Under the pieces are notes generated by a model. That model ran no database searches and had not been told where the DNA came from. It saw only the letters and a program-made list of their open reading frames with translations. A stretch of 64,000 nucleotides of DNA, from NCBI RefSeq assembly GCF_001642995.1, contig NZ_LOHS01000084.1, positions 1 to 64,000 of the forward strand, written 5' to 3'. This DNA comes from Streptomyces jeddahensis (GTDB taxonomy: Bacteria > Actinomycetota > Actinomycetes > Streptomycetales > Streptomycetaceae). Made by a program: the position numbers and the translations under genes. Of the stretch, positions 43,438 through 52,288 are shown one piece after another (position 1 is the first letter of the stretch; each line of letters starts with the position of its first letter).

Positions 43438-46320
43438 CTACACCTGGGGCAGCGGCTGCTCCGCCCAGATGATCTTGCCTTCGGGCGTGTAGCGGGTGCC
43501 CCAGCGTTCGGCGAGCTGGGCGACCAGGAACAGGCCGCGCCCGCCTTCGTCCGTGGTAGCGGCGTACCGCAGGTGCGGTGACGTGCTGCTGGCGTCGAAC
43601 ACCTCGCAGATCAGACTGCGGTCGCGCAGCAGACGGACGCGGATCGGTTCACCGCCGTAGCGGATGGCATTGGTGACCAGCTCGCTGAGCAGCAGCTCCG
43701 TCGTGAACGCCATGTCGTCCAGTCCCCACTCGGCAAGCTGCCTGACGACCGAGGCGCGCACCTCCGCGACGGACGCGGGGTCGGAGGGCACGTCCCATTC
43801 GGCGATGCCGTCGGCGTCCAGGGCGCGGGTGCGGGCGACGATCAGGGCGATGTCGTCGCTCTGCCGGGCCGGCAGCAGGGCGTCGAGAACCGCTCGGCAG
43901 GACTCGTCAGGCGACCGGTCCGCCCCGGCCAGCGCCGAACGCAGGAGCTCGAGGCCGACGTCGATGTCGCGGTAGCGGTCCTCGATGAGCCCGTCGGTGT
44001 ACAGGACCAGCTTGCTGCCTTCGTCCAGGACCAGTTCCACAGCCTCGAACGGCAGTCCACCCAGGCCGAGCGGCGGACCGGCGGGCACCTCGGGGAAGTC
44101 GACCGTGCCGTCGGGACGGACCAGCGCGGGCAGGGGGTGGCCGGCCCGGGCGACGCTGCAGCGCCGGGATACGGGGTCGTAGACAGCGTACAGACAGGTG
44201 GCGCCGGTGATCGTGGCGCTGCCGCCCGCCGCGGCCTCGTCCTGGTCGATGCGGCTGACCATGTCGTCGAGGAGACCGAGGATCTCGTCGGGCGGCAGGT
44301 CCAGAGTCGAGAAGTTGTGCACCGCTGTGCGCAGCCGGCCCATGGTGGCCGCGGCGTGCAGTCCGTGGCCGACGACGTCGCCCACGACGAGCGCGACGCG
44401 GGCGCCGGGCAGCGGCAGGACGTCGAACCAGTCGCCGCCGACCCCCGCCTGCGCCGGCAGATAGCGGTAGGCGACGTCCAGCGCGGTCTGCTGGGGCAGA
44501 TTGCGCGGGAGCAGACTGCGCTGCAGCGTCACGGCCATGGTGTGCTCGCGGGTGTAGCGGCGCGCGTTGTCGATGGAGACCGCGGCACGGGCGACGAGCT
44601 CCTCGGCGAGTGCCAGGTCGTCCTCGTCGAAGGGCTCCGGTTTCGCCGAGCGCCAGAAGTTGGCCACCCCCATCAGCACGCCGCCTGCGCGCAGTGGGAC
44701 GGTGACCAGCGAGTGGATGCCGAAGTCCAGAACCCGCGCGGCGCGTTCCGGGTCCTGAGCCCGCCACCCGGGCGCGGACTTCAGGTCGGGCTCGAGGACC
44801 GCCTGCCCGGTTCGGAGGCCCTGGGCATGGGGTGTGGAGTCGACGACCCTGATCCGCTCGCCCACCTGGTAGAGGGGGGCGTCCTTCCGTATGCCGCTGA
44901 ACGCGGTGCGGCGCAGTTCGGTGATCGCGCCGTCGGGCTCGTCCCCGTTCAGGACGGTGTGCGTCAGGTCCACGCTCACGTAGTCCGCGAAGCGCGGCAC
45001 GGCCACCTCCGCCAGCTCCTCGGCCGTGCGGGTCACATCCAGGCTCGTGCCGATGCCGACTCCGGCGTCGTACAGCAGTTTGAGGCGTTCGCGGGCCACC
45101 TCGGCCCTGCCGGACAGGGCGCGCAGCTCGGTCGAGTCGCGCAGCGTCGCGACGCTGCCACGCGGGCCTCCGTCGCGGTCCGTGGGCCGGTTGTTGACCG
45201 CGAGGAGACGGTCGCCGACCAGGTGCACCTCGTCGGTGGCGACCCGCCCGGAGGCCAGCAGCCCGGCCGTGCCGGCGTCCAGGCCGAGTTCTGAGACGTG
45301 CCGGCCCTCGGCGTCCTTGGGCAGGTCGAGCAGCCTCTGCGCCTCGTCGTTGGCGAGCACCAGCCGGCCCTCGCCGCTGAGGATGATCACGCCTTCCCGG
45401 ACGGAGTGCAGCACCGCGTCGTGGTGCTCGTACATCCGGGTCATCTCGTACGGGCCGAGGCCCCGGGTCTGGCGCAGGAGCCGTCTGCTCACGAGTGCAG
45501 TTCCGGCCGTGGCGAGGGCGAGGGCGGTGCCCGCGGCGGCGAAGAGCATCGGCATGTGCTCCTGGACGTATCCGCCCACGTGGGCGGTCGTGATGCCGGC
45601 GGACACAAGACCCACGACCTTGCCGTCGGTGTTCTTGACGGGAACGGTGGCCTGCACCAGCGGGCCTATGGTCCCCGTGATCTCCTCGGTGACGGGACGG
45701 CCGGCCAGGGCGGGGGCGATGTTTCCGACGAACCTCTTGCCGATCCTGTCCGTCTTGGGGTGGGTGTAGCGGATCCCGTCGGTGTTCATCACGACGACGA
45801 AGTCCACGTGCGACAGTTTGCGGGCCGCCTCCGCGCGCGGCTGGAGCAGCGCGGTCGGGTCGGGGGCGCCCAAGGCCTCGACGGTCCCCGGCGCGTTGGC
45901 GAACGTCTCCGCGACGGCGAGCGAACGATTCCGCGCCTCTTTGCTGCTGTCATGCCGTACCTGCAGTACCAGCGCCACCGCCGCGGTCACGACCAGCAGC
46001 AGCACGATCACCACATGCAGGATGAACACCTGGCCGGCGACGCTACGCCTGCTCAGGGCCGACCGCAGCCTCGCGGTCCACGGGCGCCTGGGGCCACCGC
46101 CGAGGCCGCTGTCCTGTCGTCCGCCCTGCTGTCCAGCCCGTTGTTCGACTGGGGACGGTCGGTGCGGTTTCTGCCGGTCCCGCGGCGTCTGCCGGGACCG
46201 CTGCCGGGGCCCTTCGGGTGGGTCCGCCAGTCGCAATGCGACCTCCGGTCTGCGCGCTGAGCGCAGACCGGTGAACGTGAGGCCCGACTGGGCCCAGGAT
46301 CGACCCAAGAGTCGGACCAT
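43438..46320 (-). CDS. Membrane sensor SpoIIE phosphatase (Cache-PAS-GAF-SpoIIE-HATPase)
   Basis: A 960-residue relative of the phosphatase at 2467-4911 with an extracellular sensor. After a basic low-complexity N-terminus come membrane segment 1 (about 98-120), a DcuS/CitA-like single Cache domain (about 122-250, FVVVMNTDGIRYTHPKTDRIGK), membrane segment 2 (about 252-275), PAS (about 290-390), GAF (about 400-580), SpoIIE phosphatase (about 590-820: GGDWFDV, GDVVGHG) and an anti-sigma ATPase domain (about 830-955: SELVTNAIRYGG). It would convert an external, perhaps carboxylate, signal into partner-switching control of a sigma factor. The start is uncertain: the ATG has no clear SD. It borders the arsenic genes. 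Confidence 0.9.
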   Translation of the reverse strand: MVRLLGRSWAQSGLTFTGLRSARRPEVALRLADPPEGPRQRSRQTPRDRQKPHRPSPVEQRAGQQGGRQDSGLGGGPRRPWTARLRSALSRRSVAGQVFILHVVIVLLLVVTAAVALVLQVRHDSSKEARNRSLAVAETFANAPGTVEALGAPDPTALLQPRAEAARKLSHVDFVVVMNTDGIRYTHPKTDRIGKRFVGNIAPALAGRPVTEEITGTIGPLVQATVPVKNTDGKVVGLVSAGITTAHVGGYVQEHMPMLFAAAGTALALATAGTALVSRRLLRQTRGLGPYEMTRMYEHHDAVLHSVREGVIILSGEGRLVLANDEAQRLLDLPKDAEGRHVSELGLDAGTAGLLASGRVATDEVHLVGDRLLAVNNRPTDRDGGPRGSVATLRDSTELRALSGRAEVARERLKLLYDAGVGIGTSLDVTRTAEELAEVAVPRFADYVSVDLTHTVLNGDEPDGAITELRRTAFSGIRKDAPLYQVGERIRVVDSTPHAQGLRTGQAVLEPDLKSAPGWRAQDPERAARVLDFGIHSLVTVPLRAGGVLMGVANFWRSAKPEPFDEDDLALAEELVARAAVSIDNARRYTREHTMAVTLQRSLLPRNLPQQTALDVAYRYLPAQAGVGGDWFDVLPLPGARVALVVGDVVGHGLHAAATMGRLRTAVHNFSTLDLPPDEILGLLDDMVSRIDQDEAAAGGSATITGATCLYAVYDPVSRRCSVARAGHPLPALVRPDGTVDFPEVPAGPPLGLGGLPFEAVELVLDEGSKLVLYTDGLIEDRYRDIDVGLELLRSALAGADRSPDESCRAVLDALLPARQSDDIALIVARTRALDADGIAEWDVPSDPASVAEVRASVVRQLAEWGLDDMAFTTELLLSELVTNAIRYGGEPIRVRLLRDRSLICEVFDASSTSPHLRYAATTDEGGRGLFLVAQLAERWGTRYTPEGKIIWAEQPLPQV

Positions 46321-46471
46321 AGGCCATGTCTACACTGCCCCGGTCCCCAGAGGCGAGCCGCATCACGTTCTGTAACAAAAGGGCGATCGGGCCGACGCGC
46401 CAGGGTTGTGGTTCGGTAACCCCGAGTGATGGCGCCGCGGCAGCCGTCGGTCACTGTTCTGACGTGGCGTG

Positions 46472-46891
46472 TCACTGCTCCGACGTGGCGTCGAGCTCGG
46501 CGATCAGGGCTTCGACGCGGGTCCTGATCTCGTCGCGGATCGGGCGCACGGCCTCGACGCCCTTGCCGGCGGGGTCCTCCAGTGCCCAGTCGAGGTACTT
46601 CTTGCCGGGGAAGACCGGGCAGGCGTCCCCGCAGCCCATGGTGATGACGTAGTCGGACGCCTGCACGGCCTCGGTGGTCAGCACCTTGGGCCGCCGGCCG
46701 GAGATGTCGACGCCGACCTCCTTCATCGCCTCGACGGCGGCCGGATTGACCTGGTCGGCCGGGAGGGACCCGGCGGACCGGACCTCGACGCGGTCCCCTG
46801 CGAGATGGTCGAGGAATCCGGCGGCCATCTGCGAGCGCCCGGCGTTGTGGACGCAGACGAACAGCACGGAGGCGAGCGGGGTGGAGGACAT
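46472..46891 (-). CDS. arsC: Arsenate reductase (low-molecular-weight phosphatase type)
   Basis: A 139-residue enzyme reducing arsenate to arsenite. The P-loop CVHNAGRS is at residues 13-20, with the redox Cys in ITMGCGDACPVFPGKKYLDW (two Cys near residue 85-90) and the general-acid Asp region LDWALEDPAG. This is the thioredoxin- or mycothiol-linked LMW-PTP class. Divergent from arsR across the operator pair at 47012-47051, so it is probably repressed by that ArsR. Confidence 0.93.
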   Translation of the reverse strand: MSSTPLASVLFVCVHNAGRSQMAAGFLDHLAGDRVEVRSAGSLPADQVNPAAVEAMKEVGVDISGRRPKVLTTEAVQASDYVITMGCGDACPVFPGKKYLDWALEDPAGKGVEAVRPIRDEIRTRVEALIAELDATSEQ

Positions 46892-47011
46892 CGGCTCTTC
46901 CTGGTCTGGTCTGGGGACAGCTGTGTCAGAGGCTGGTCTGAGCTGTGTCAGCAGATTGGTTTCGGCTTCGTCGGCTCACGCGGCTCTGCTGTCCGCTCAT
47001 GCTGGTGTGGT

Positions 47012-47051
47012 ATCAGTTCACGCTGATGTGACAGTATCAGTCCATGCTGAC
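47012..47051. promoter_or_regulatory. Tandem ArsR-type operators ATCAG-N6-CTGA
   Basis: ATCAG-TTCACG-CTGAT at 47012-47027 and ATCAG-TCCATG-CTGAC at 47036-47051, 24 bases apart, lie in the arsC/arsR divergent region. The second covers the arsR ATG at 47044, which suits autorepression and a very short or absent leader. Confidence 0.65.
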
Positions 47052-47358
47052 GTCAGTCGATACTGAGTTGATGCGGGTGCTGGCCGACCCGTTGAGGCTG
47101 AAGATCGTGTCCCTCCTCGCCCGCGAGACCCTGTGCACCACGCACCTGGTGGAGGAGACGGGCGCGCGGCAGACGAACCTGTCGAACCATCTGCGGGTGC
47201 TGCGCGAGGCCGGGGTCGTGGAGACGGAGCCGTGCGGGCGGTTCACGTACTACCGGCTCAGGCCGGAGGTCATCGCCTCGCTCGCCGACTCGTTCGCAGA
47301 CCTGGCCGCCAGCGCCCGCGCCACCGCCGAGAGCGGTTCCAAGCGCGCCTGCCCCTGA
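47044..47358 (+). CDS. arsR: ArsR/SmtB-family repressor
   Basis: A 104-residue winged-helix metalloregulator. DPLRLKIVSLLARETLCTTHLVEETGARQTNLSNHLRVLREAGVVETEPCGRFTYYRL covers the HTH and wing. The usual CVC box is replaced by a single Cys in RETLCTTHL, with further Cys in EPCGRF and the terminal RACP, so arsenite would be bound by a different Cys set, perhaps across the dimer. Divergent from arsC, with operators in between. The aquaporin gene follows 86 bases downstream on the same strand. Confidence 0.9.
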   Translation: MLTSVDTELMRVLADPLRLKIVSLLARETLCTTHLVEETGARQTNLSNHLRVLREAGVVETEPCGRFTYYRLRPEVIASLADSFADLAASARATAESGSKRACP

Positions 47359-47444
47359 TCCCGCGTCCCCGCCTCGGCCCTCGCCCTGTCCATCACCCCT
47401 TCGTCGTCCCTCGCCCCCTTGATCCGCCATACGAGGAGCCTCTA

Positions 47445-48230
47445 GTGACCACCACCGACTCCCTCTCGGAGGCCGCGCCGGAGCGCACATCGGCCGCCGT
47501 GCCGCAGGGCGAACCCGGTGAGACGCCGCCGCGTACGCCGCTCGCCCGGCGGGCCGCCGCCGAGTTGGTGGGGACGGCTGCCCTGGTGGCCGTCGTGGTG
47601 GGTTCGGGCATCCAGGCCACCCGGCTGAGTCAGGACGTCGGGGTGCAGTTGCTGGCCAACTCGATTGCCACGGTCTTCGGCCTCGGCGTGCTGATCGCCC
47701 TGTTGGGACCGGTGTCGGGGGCGCACTTCAATCCCGTGGTCACGCTCGCCGACTGGGTCACGGGGCGGCGCGGCGGCTCGGGAGTCACGGCCCGCGAACT
47801 CCTGGTCTGCATACCGGCACAGATCGTGGGAGCGATCGGCGGGGCCGTCCTGGCGAACGCCATGTTCGCCGAGCCCGTGGTGACGTGGTCGGCCCACGAG
47901 CGCTCCGCCGGGCACCTGCTGCTTGGCGAGGTCGTCGCCACCGCCGGGCTGATCCTGCTGATCTTCGGGCTGGCCCGCACCGGCCGGCTGCACTTCGCGC
48001 CGGTCGCGGTCGCCTCGTACATCGGCGCCGCCTACTGGTTCACGTCGTCCACGTCGTTCGCCAATCCGGCCGTGACGATCGGCCGGGCCTTCTCCGACAC
48101 CTTCGCGGGCATCGCTCCCGGCTCGGTGGCCGGATTCATCGCCATGCAGCTGGTCGGGGCGGCCGTGGGGCTGGCCCTGGTTGTCCTTGTGTTCGGTCGC
48201 TCGGGTGACGGGCAGGACATCGACCGCTGA
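47445..48230 (+). CDS. MIP/aquaporin-family channel in arsenic cluster
   Basis: A 261-residue channel with six membrane segments and the two half-helix motifs AHFNPVVTLADW (NPV in place of NPA) and SFANPAVTIGRAF. Aquaglyceroporins linked to arsC (AqpS in Sinorhizobium) let arsenite leave the cell; the position between two arsR genes and arsC supports that role here. A 30-residue polar N-terminus precedes the first membrane segment. GTG start with GAGGAG about 7 nt upstream. It is the only arsenic exit route visible in the cluster, as no ArsB or Acr3 gene is present. Confidence 0.88.
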   Translation: MTTTDSLSEAAPERTSAAVPQGEPGETPPRTPLARRAAAELVGTAALVAVVVGSGIQATRLSQDVGVQLLANSIATVFGLGVLIALLGPVSGAHFNPVVTLADWVTGRRGGSGVTARELLVCIPAQIVGAIGGAVLANAMFAEPVVTWSAHERSAGHLLLGEVVATAGLILLIFGLARTGRLHFAPVAVASYIGAAYWFTSSTSFANPAVTIGRAFSDTFAGIAPGSVAGFIAMQLVGAAVGLALVVLVFGRSGDGQDIDR

Positions 48231-48319
48231 TCAACCGCCGAGAGCCTTGCCGGCGCGTGGCGGTGCGGCCCCGACGCCATGCCGGCGCCATGACCGGAGG
48301 GCGCACGCGCCGGGCTGGG

Positions 48320-48694
48320 TCAGTTCAGGGCGGCGGACGTGAGCAGCCGGCCCATCGCCGCCAGTACCGACGGCTCGACGCGGTAGTAGACCCAGGTGCC
48401 GCGCCGTTCCGAAGTCAGCAGCCCGGCCTCCTTCAGCTTCTTCAGATGGTGGGAGACGGTCGGCTGGGAGACGCCGACGTCGGAGATGTCGCAGACGCAC
48501 GCCTCGCCGCCCTCGTGTGAGGCGACCAGCGAGAACAGCCGGAGCCGGACCGGGTCGCCGAGCGCCTTGAACATCCTCGCGGTCTGCTCCGCCTCCTCCG
48601 CGGTCAGAGGCCGCTCGGTCAGCGGCGGGCAGCAAGGCGCCACGGCACCTGCGGCCTCGGGGTCCAGTATCGGCAGCACCTTGAAATTCGACAT
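48320..48694 (-). CDS. arsR: ArsR-family repressor with CVCD metal box
   Basis: A 124-residue metalloregulator distinct from the first ArsR. The classical box EACVCDISDVGVSQPTVSHH (recognition helix with CVC) is intact, and an N-terminal AVAPCCPPL Cys pair may complete the arsenite site. The HTH and wing continue HLKKLKEAGLLTSERRGTWVYYRV. ATG at 48694 chosen over 48712 because the upstream codons overlap the promoter repeat. Divergent from the flavoprotein gene across two copies of GTCTATGTTGAC. Confidence 0.9.
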   Translation of the reverse strand: MSNFKVLPILDPEAAGAVAPCCPPLTERPLTAEEAEQTARMFKALGDPVRLRLFSLVASHEGGEACVCDISDVGVSQPTVSHHLKKLKEAGLLTSERRGTWVYYRVEPSVLAAMGRLLTSAALN

Positions 48695-48696
48695 AC

Positions 48697-48793
48697 GTCT
48701 ATGTTGACACACGTCGAATCCGCGGAGCCTTCTCGTTGCGGCGGACGCCTACGGGCACCTTGGACCGCCAATTCGATCGGTGTCTATGTTGAC
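48697..48793. promoter_or_regulatory. Duplicated 12-bp element in arsR2/flavoprotein promoter
   Basis: GTCTATGTTGAC occurs at 48697-48708 and again at 48782-48793 in the same orientation, the first just before the arsR start and the second 76 bases before the flavoprotein start. An ATTCGAC...GTCGAAT dyad spans the first. Probable paired operators of the second ArsR. Confidence 0.6.
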
Positions 48794-48868
48794 GGTTGTC
48801 GATACAGATGCCATGCTGGCCGCGCAGGACATCGACAGATATCGAAACAAGCGCCCGGGGAGCCAATC

Positions 48869-50266
48869 GTGAACGCGCCCGCCACCACCGAACTGCCCGT
48901 CCTCGTGATCGGTGCCGGCCCCATCGGCCTGGCGGCCGCTGCCCGTCTGATCGAGCGCGGCCTTGAACCCCTGGTCCTGGAGGCAGGACCCGCCGCGGGC
49001 GCGTCGGTGCGGGAGTGGTCGCATGTGCGGCTGTTCTCCACCTGGGCGGAGCTCGTCGACCCGGCCGCCGAGAAGCTGCTCGCACCGGCCGGCTGGGTCA
49101 GGCCGGACGGCGCGACGTACCCGACGGGCGGCGACTGGGTGACGGGATACCTCCAGCCGCTGGCCGACGTCCTCGGGGACAGGGTTCGTTATGGCGTGAC
49201 CGTCACCGGCGTCGCACGGGCGGGGAGGGACCGGATTGTGGACTCGGGTCGCGAGGCGCAGCCCTTCACCGTCCACCTCACCGCCGCCGACGGCACCGAG
49301 CAGCGGATCACCGTCCGAGCCGTCGTCGACGCCTCCGGCACCTGGACGACGCCCGGCCCGCTCGGTGGCGACGGCCTCCCGGCGCTCGGCGAGAAGGCGG
49401 CCGCCGACCGGATCTCCTACCGCATCCCCGACCTCGACGACCCTGCCGTCCGCGCCCGTTACGCGGGCAGGCGCACCGCGGTCGTCGGCTCCGGCGCCTC
49501 AGCCTTCACCACCCTGGTGGCGCTCGCCGATCTGGCGAAGAAGGACGGTGACGGCACACATGCCGTGTGGATCCTGCGCCGCGGGATCAGCGGGTCGACG
49601 TACGGCGGGGGAGAGGCCGACCAGCTGCCCGCCCGCGGTGCCCTCGGCCTCGCGGCGAAGGCCGCCGTGGATGCGGGGCACGCCTCCGCCATCACCGGCT
49701 TCCGTACCGAGGCCATCGAACGCGGTACGGACGGCCGCCTGACGCTCGTCGCCGAGGGCGGCCGGCGCACCGAGCCGGTCGACGAGGTCATCGTGCTCAC
49801 CGGGTTCCGTCCCGACCTGTCCTTCCTATCCGAGATCCGCCTCGGACTCGACGAACGTCTTCAGGCCCCGGTCGCACTCGCGCCGCTGATCGACCCGAAC
49901 GTCCACTCCTGCGGCACGGTCTACCCGCACGGCGTGAACCAGCTCTCCCACCCCGAGCAGGACGTCTACCTGGTCGGCATGAAGTCCTACGGCCGCGCCC
50001 CCACCTTCCTCGCCATGACCGGCTACGAGCAGGTCCGCTCCGTCGCCGCCGCGATCGCCGGAGACCGCGAGGCCGCCGAGCGCGTGGAGCTCACGCTGCC
50101 CGAGACCGGCGTATGCGGCGGTGCGGGACTGTTCGACGATCCCGAAGCCGAAGAGCCGGCCGCCGGACGGGGCGGCGAGAGCGGCGGCTGCTGCACGGCG
50201 CCGCCCGCGCTCCAGCTCGGCGTGAGTGCGCCCGCCGCCACGGGTGGTTGCTGCGCCGCCACGTGA
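48869..50266 (+). CDS. FAD-dependent monooxygenase-like flavoprotein of the arsenic cluster
   Basis: A 465-residue flavoprotein. FAD motif LVIGAGPIGLAAAARLIERG is at about 12; the second dinucleotide motif AVVGSGASAFTTLVALADL is near 205; VIVLTGFRPD near 305. It resembles the ArsO-type monooxygenase of Streptomyces arsenic clusters, whose reaction is not firmly known. The C-terminus is odd: after ETGVCGGAG come two separate GGCC motifs in an Ala/Gly-rich tail, a likely thiol metalloid site. GTG start with GGGGAG about 7 nt upstream. Divergent from the CVCD-type arsR. Confidence 0.82.
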   Translation: MNAPATTELPVLVIGAGPIGLAAAARLIERGLEPLVLEAGPAAGASVREWSHVRLFSTWAELVDPAAEKLLAPAGWVRPDGATYPTGGDWVTGYLQPLADVLGDRVRYGVTVTGVARAGRDRIVDSGREAQPFTVHLTAADGTEQRITVRAVVDASGTWTTPGPLGGDGLPALGEKAAADRISYRIPDLDDPAVRARYAGRRTAVVGSGASAFTTLVALADLAKKDGDGTHAVWILRRGISGSTYGGGEADQLPARGALGLAAKAAVDAGHASAITGFRTEAIERGTDGRLTLVAEGGRRTEPVDEVIVLTGFRPDLSFLSEIRLGLDERLQAPVALAPLIDPNVHSCGTVYPHGVNQLSHPEQDVYLVGMKSYGRAPTFLAMTGYEQVRSVAAAIAGDREAAERVELTLPETGVCGGAGLFDDPEAEEPAAGRGGESGGCCTAPPALQLGVSAPAATGGCCAAT

Positions 50267-50344
50267 CGGTGAGCGGCTCCCTCAGCTCAGGCGGGCCAGG
50301 CGGGGGCGGCGCAGGTATCGGCCGCCGCTTCATCTGGTGACCCG

Positions 50345-50833
50345 TCAGTCCCCTTCGGGAAGGTTCAGCTCGCCGTCGGCGGCGAGATGGTCGAGCACGC
50401 GCTCGCTGATCTCGGTGAGGATGGCGAGCTCCTCGGGCGACAGAAGATCGATGAAGTGCTCCCGCACGTTCGCCACATGGCTTGGTGCGGCCTGCTCGAT
50501 GGCCCGGAGGCCTTCCGCGGTCAGGGAGACCATGGCGCTGCGGGCGTCGTCGGGATTGGGTTCGCGACTGATCAGGCAGCGCAGCTCCATGCGGCGCAGC
50601 TGGTGCGACAGCCTGCTCTTCTCCCACAGGAGGCGACAGCGCAGCTCGAGCGAGCTCATCCTCCTCTCGGGATGCTCCGACAGCACCACAAGGATCTCGT
50701 ACTCCGGTTCGGACAGCCCCCAGTCGCGCAGCAGCTGCTGGTTGAGCCGGGCTCCCAGCAGGCGACGTGTGCGTAGATACGCGCGCCAGGCGCGGCTCTC
50801 CTCGGCGCTCAGCCACCGGGGATTGTCTGCCAT
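50345..50833 (-). CDS. MarR-family regulator
   Basis: A 162-residue winged-helix regulator. LNQQLLRDWGLSEPEYEILVVLSEHPERRMSSLELRCRLLWEKSRLSHQLRRMELRCLISREPNPDDARSAMVSLTAEG shows the full MarR DNA-binding region and wing. The RRMELRCLI segment adds a Cys that could be redox-active. ATG at 50833 gives MADNPRWLS. Stands between the arsenic cluster and the polysaccharide unit, with no clear target. Confidence 0.9.
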   Translation of the reverse strand: MADNPRWLSAEESRAWRAYLRTRRLLGARLNQQLLRDWGLSEPEYEILVVLSEHPERRMSSLELRCRLLWEKSRLSHQLRRMELRCLISREPNPDDARSAMVSLTAEGLRAIEQAAPSHVANVREHFIDLLSPEELAILTEISERVLDHLAADGELNLPEGD

Positions 50834-50980
50834 GGCCGTGATCGTACGAGGTCGATTGTTCTGTACCTGGTGTGCCGTCCCAGCATGGCGGCCCGATGAC
50901 GTCAGATGGACGCACAGCGAGCCGGCTGCCGTGAGAACGCACGCCACCGCTCGGCGCTGGCTGCTGGTTGGATTCCGAGG

Positions 50981-52288
50981 TCAGGTCCGTTCTGCGACCG
51001 GCGTGGGGACCGATGCCTTGCGGGTGCCCCAGTGCGTGGTGCGGGCCTGGGTCAGGGCCCAGTACATGGCGGGGCGGACGACGAGCAGGTTGAGCAGTGT
51101 CACCAGGGGTGTGAGGAAAAGCCAGGCGGTGATCTTCTGGCCTGCTGACAGCTCGGGCCGCAAAGCGGCGTACATGCCTGTTTGGGCGTAGGTCATGATG
51201 AGCCAGTAGCCGAGCCCCTGAAGGAACAACAGCTTGTCGTCGGTGTGGTAGGGCAGTACGAACAGGACCCAGACGTACAGGATGGGCATGGTCGCTGTGA
51301 CGACCAGGCCGTAGAGCCGGAAGAACAGAGGAGCTGCGGAGAAGTTCGTCAGCTCCCACCCGACGTACCGCCAGTACGACTTGAACCACCGGACCCGCTG
51401 GGTGAACAGTTCGTTGAGGTCGGTGGGCATCTTGCTGTAGACCCACGCCTCGTTGACGGCCACCACCTGGCCACGCTGGAGCGCGTAGTGGGTCAGACGC
51501 CGGTCGTCGCCGGCTGTCCCGGAGCTGACGTAGTCCTCAAGGTTTTCCAGGACCAGCTCCTTGCGGTACACCGCCAGGATGCCGGAGGTGGGGGCGACGG
51601 CCCCGACCTGCGAACGCGCCATCCGCGTGACCAGGCACCAGGTGACGATCTCGACGTCGATCACTCGGGTCAGCAGGTTGTGCGCGTAGTTCGAGACGAG
51701 GGTCAGCCCGGTACACGCCTGTACGCGAACGTCCGACATCGCCTTGAGGCAGTGCCACAGGCCCATACGGTGCACGATCGAGTCGGAGTCGACGGTCATG
51801 ACGAGGTCGTACGTCGAGGGGTCGACGTGGCGCAGAACGTAGGCCTGCGCCTCGCGCTTGCCGGCGTTGTCCTGGCGGTGCCAGGTGACCAGGGGATGCT
51901 CGAACGGAACCACGGGAATCCCGGAACCGTCGTCGACGACATGGATGGCGTCGGGCGGACGTACCTGGTTGACGAGCGCCCAGACGGTCTTGTACAAGGC
52001 CTCGGGCGGCTCGTTGTACGCCGGGACGATGGCGAGCACGCGTCCGTCATGGGCGGGCAGATGGGTAAAGCTTCGGCCTTTCACCACCGCCGCCAGTGAG
52101 TAGACCAGGACTGCGGTGATGGCGCAGTAGAAGACCAGCGCGGTTCCCCAGGGCTGGGTGCTCCACCGTATGTGGTAGACGATGGTCCAGGCGGTGGCCG
52201 CCACGGCGGCGGCCACACAGACCCAGGTCTGCCACGGAGCATGCAGGCCCCGCTTGGACTTGCGGTGTCGCTCGGGCACGTCAGGCAC
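50981..52288 (-). CDS. Processive family 2 glycosyltransferase, hyaluronan/chitin-synthase-like
   Basis: About 435 residues. Two N-terminal membrane segments precede a GT-A domain with VPAYNEPPEALYKTV, VVDDGSG, the DxD-type TVDSDSIV, SSGTAGDDRRLT and the product-binding QRVRW motif; four membrane segments follow. This is the pattern of membrane-embedded synthases that polymerise and extrude a sugar chain. GTG at 52288 was chosen because AGGCGAGAG precedes it and it overlaps the upstream small gene's stop by 8 bases, giving translational coupling; GTG at 52330 is the longer alternative. Works with the nucleotide-sugar dehydrogenase upstream. Confidence 0.88.
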   Translation of the reverse strand: MPDVPERHRKSKRGLHAPWQTWVCVAAAVAATAWTIVYHIRWSTQPWGTALVFYCAITAVLVYSLAAVVKGRSFTHLPAHDGRVLAIVPAYNEPPEALYKTVWALVNQVRPPDAIHVVDDGSGIPVVPFEHPLVTWHRQDNAGKREAQAYVLRHVDPSTYDLVMTVDSDSIVHRMGLWHCLKAMSDVRVQACTGLTLVSNYAHNLLTRVIDVEIVTWCLVTRMARSQVGAVAPTSGILAVYRKELVLENLEDYVSSGTAGDDRRLTHYALQRGQVVAVNEAWVYSKMPTDLNELFTQRVRWFKSYWRYVGWELTNFSAAPLFFRLYGLVVTATMPILYVWVLFVLPYHTDDKLLFLQGLGYWLIMTYAQTGMYAALRPELSAGQKITAWLFLTPLVTLLNLLVVRPAMYWALTQARTTHWGTRKASVPTPVAERT

